DNA of 6,095 bases from an uncultured Dermabacteraceae bacterium. GTDB taxonomy: Bacteria; Actinomycetota; Actinomycetes; Actinomycetales; Dermabacteraceae. Below the pieces are notes generated by a model that did no database searches, was not told where the DNA came from, and saw only the letters and a list, made by a program, of their open reading frames with translations. The position numbers and the translations under genes are program-made. Each line of letters opens with the position of its first letter. Positions within the stretch are counted from its first letter, which is position 1. Of the stretch, positions 4,983-6,095 are shown in pieces. The stretch is taken from assembly GCA_943913905.1 (NCBI GenBank), contig CALTZZ010000133.1:1-6095 (forward strand). The letters run 5' to 3'.

Positions 4983-6095
4983 GTGTCGACGACCACGTCC
5001 AAAAACGAAGATGCAAGCGTCCAGCTCGAAAAGCTGGCAGGTGCACTCGAGGGTGCAAAAACCGTCGAATATGCGCTGCTGAAGGATACCGCCAAGTCGC
5101 TCGGAATCTCGCCGTACCGCGTGGCGTCGCTGTCCAAGAAGCTCGAAGAAGCAGGCATTGAAGTAACAGGCCGCCCATCCTCACGTTCGAAGTCTAAGGC
5201 TGCCACCGAGCCCGTTGCAGATGCGCCCGACCCCGATGGTGATGACCAGGGAGAGGGTGAAGCTGAAACGCCGAAGAAAGAAGCGAAGAAGGCGGCCGCG
5301 AAGAAGGCTACGAAGCGCGGCACGAAGAAGGAAGCTGAAGCGCACAAGGCCGAGGAGAGCGGTGGCGAAAGCGAGGCAGAAGAAGATCCCTCAAAGGGGT
5401 TCGCGCTTTCCAACGATGATGACGACGCGCCTGCCCAGCAGGTTGTCACGGCTGGCGCGACCGCCGATCCCGTCAAAGACTATTTGAAGCAGATCGGCAA
5501 GGTAGCCCTCCTCAACGCGGCTCAGGAAGTAGAGCTCGCGGAACGCATCGAAGCAGGCCTGTATGCCGAGCACAAGCTCAAGGCCGATGAGTCGATGAAG
5601 AAGACGAAGGGCGGTCGCGAACTCGCCATGATCGTCGAAGATGGACGCGCCGCGAAAGATCACCTCCTAGAAGCAAACCTTCGACTTGTTGTGTCGCTGG
5701 CGAAGCGGTACACGGGCCGCGGAATGCTATTCCTGGACCTTATCCAGGAGGGCAACCTTGGCCTTATCCGCGCGGTAGAGAAGTTTGACTATACCAAGGG
5801 ATACAAGTTCTCCACTTACGCGACCTGGTGGATCCGCCAGGCCATTACTCGCGCCATGGCGGATCAGGCTCGTACCATTCGCATTCCGGTGCACATGGTG
5901 GAAGTTATCAACAAGCTTGCACGCGTACAGCGGCAAATGCTGCAGGACCTCGGACGCGAACCCACACCGGAAGAACTCGCGAAGGAACTCGACATGACCC
6001 CTGAAAAGGTCGTGGAAGTTCAGAAATACGGCCGTGAGCCCATCTCCCTGCACACTCCTCTCGGTGAAGACGGAGACAGCGAATTTGGCGATCTC
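4983..6095 (+). CDS. sigA: Principal RNA polymerase sigma factor SigA/HrdB/RpoD (C-terminus beyond window)
   Basis: Housekeeping sigma-70 factor that directs RNA polymerase to -35/-10 promoters. The first 371 codons are present, open to the right edge. Residues 15-62 (helices ending in KKLEEAGIEV) look like a divergent region 1.1, which in other primary sigmas masks the DNA-binding surfaces. A Lys/Ala- and Asp/Glu-rich linker (about 63-155) follows, typical of actinobacterial primary sigmas. Region 1.2 starts at DPVKDYLKQIGK (162-173). Region 2 is nearly invariant: LLEANLRLVVSLAKRYTGRG (228-247), FLDLIQEGNLGLIRAVEKF, and the -10 recognition helix with YATWWIRQAITRA (279-291). Region 3 starts at IRIPVHMVEVINKL (299-312), and the 3.2 finger reads REPISLHTPLGEDGDSEFGD (351-370), matching the Streptomyces HrdB form. 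Region 4 is not in the window. Start GTG 4983 is supported by AAGGA and the upstream stop. It has its own promoter region 4848-4878. Confidence 0.97.
   Translation, partial: MSTTTSKNEDASVQLEKLAGALEGAKTVEYALLKDTAKSLGISPYRVASLSKKLEEAGIEVTGRPSSRSKSKAATEPVADAPDPDGDDQGEGEAETPKKEAKKAAAKKATKRGTKKEAEAHKAEESGGESEAEEDPSKGFALSNDDDDAPAQQVVTAGATADPVKDYLKQIGKVALLNAAQEVELAERIEAGLYAEHKLKADESMKKTKGGRELAMIVEDGRAAKDHLLEANLRLVVSLAKRYTGRGMLFLDLIQEGNLGLIRAVEKFDYTKGYKFSTYATWWIRQAITRAMADQARTIRIPVHMVEVINKLARVQRQMLQDLGREPTPEELAKELDMTPEKVVEVQKYGREPISLHTPLGEDGDSEFGDL

Noticed and set aside
4877..5161. Arg/Cys-rich open frame starting inside the sigA -10 box
   Set aside because: It starts within TATAAT, has no ribosome binding site, and overlaps the sigma factor start out of frame. 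A regulatory upstream ORF would usually be short.
4940..5476. 178-codon Ser/Ala/Phe-rich open frame on the minus strand
   Set aside because: It is antisense to the Lys/Ala/Glu-rich linker of the sigma factor; its composition is the mirror of that repeat-like coding sequence and it matches no family.

Overview
The window looks like chromosomal DNA from a high-GC Gram-positive (Actinomycetota). The evidence is a PknL-type Ser/Thr kinase, an Rv2175c-family DNA-binding protein, a DUF4192 protein and a principal sigma factor of the SigA/HrdB type, all read from translation. By eye the GC content is in the high fifties to about 60 percent, and GTG starts are used. The exact genus cannot be settled from this stretch. 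Actinomycetales or Micrococcales (for example Actinomycetaceae) would fit.

Layout, left to right. Positions 1-1263 (minus) hold the N-terminal 421 codons of a membrane-anchored Ser/Thr kinase, cut by the window edge just after its transmembrane segment begins. A 92-bp divergent promoter region follows. Next is a small Rv2175c-family HTH protein (1356-1730, plus), known in Mycobacterium tuberculosis as a phosphorylation substrate of the neighbouring kinase PknL. It runs tail-to-tail into a polyprenyl diphosphate synthase (1727-2812, minus), and the two genes share the 4-bp palindrome CTAG that carries both stop codons. After a 175-bp divergent spacer with an inverted repeat come three genes in the same direction: a DUF4192 protein (2988-4247), a universal-stress-protein-like protein (4382-4813) and the principal sigma factor (4983 to beyond the right edge).

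How they may work together. The left half is a signalling pair (kinase and probable DNA-binding substrate) beside an isoprenoid chain-elongation enzyme, which would serve menaquinone, carotenoid or other polyprenyl lipids. The right half is the sigA locus with two uncharacterised or stress-type neighbours. I know this gene order as a recurrent actinobacterial neighbourhood, so most of the window is core genome. I see no mobile elements, CRISPR arrays, tRNA or rRNA genes.

The most interesting signal is regulatory. In front of sigA there is a perfect TATAAT -10 box and, overlapping it, GGAAT-N18-GTT, which matches the consensus of the thiol-stress ECF sigma factors SigR/SigH. An inverted repeat also covers this -35 region. 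No novel multi-gene system is evident. The under-described parts are DUF4192, the degenerate stress protein and the promoter architecture.
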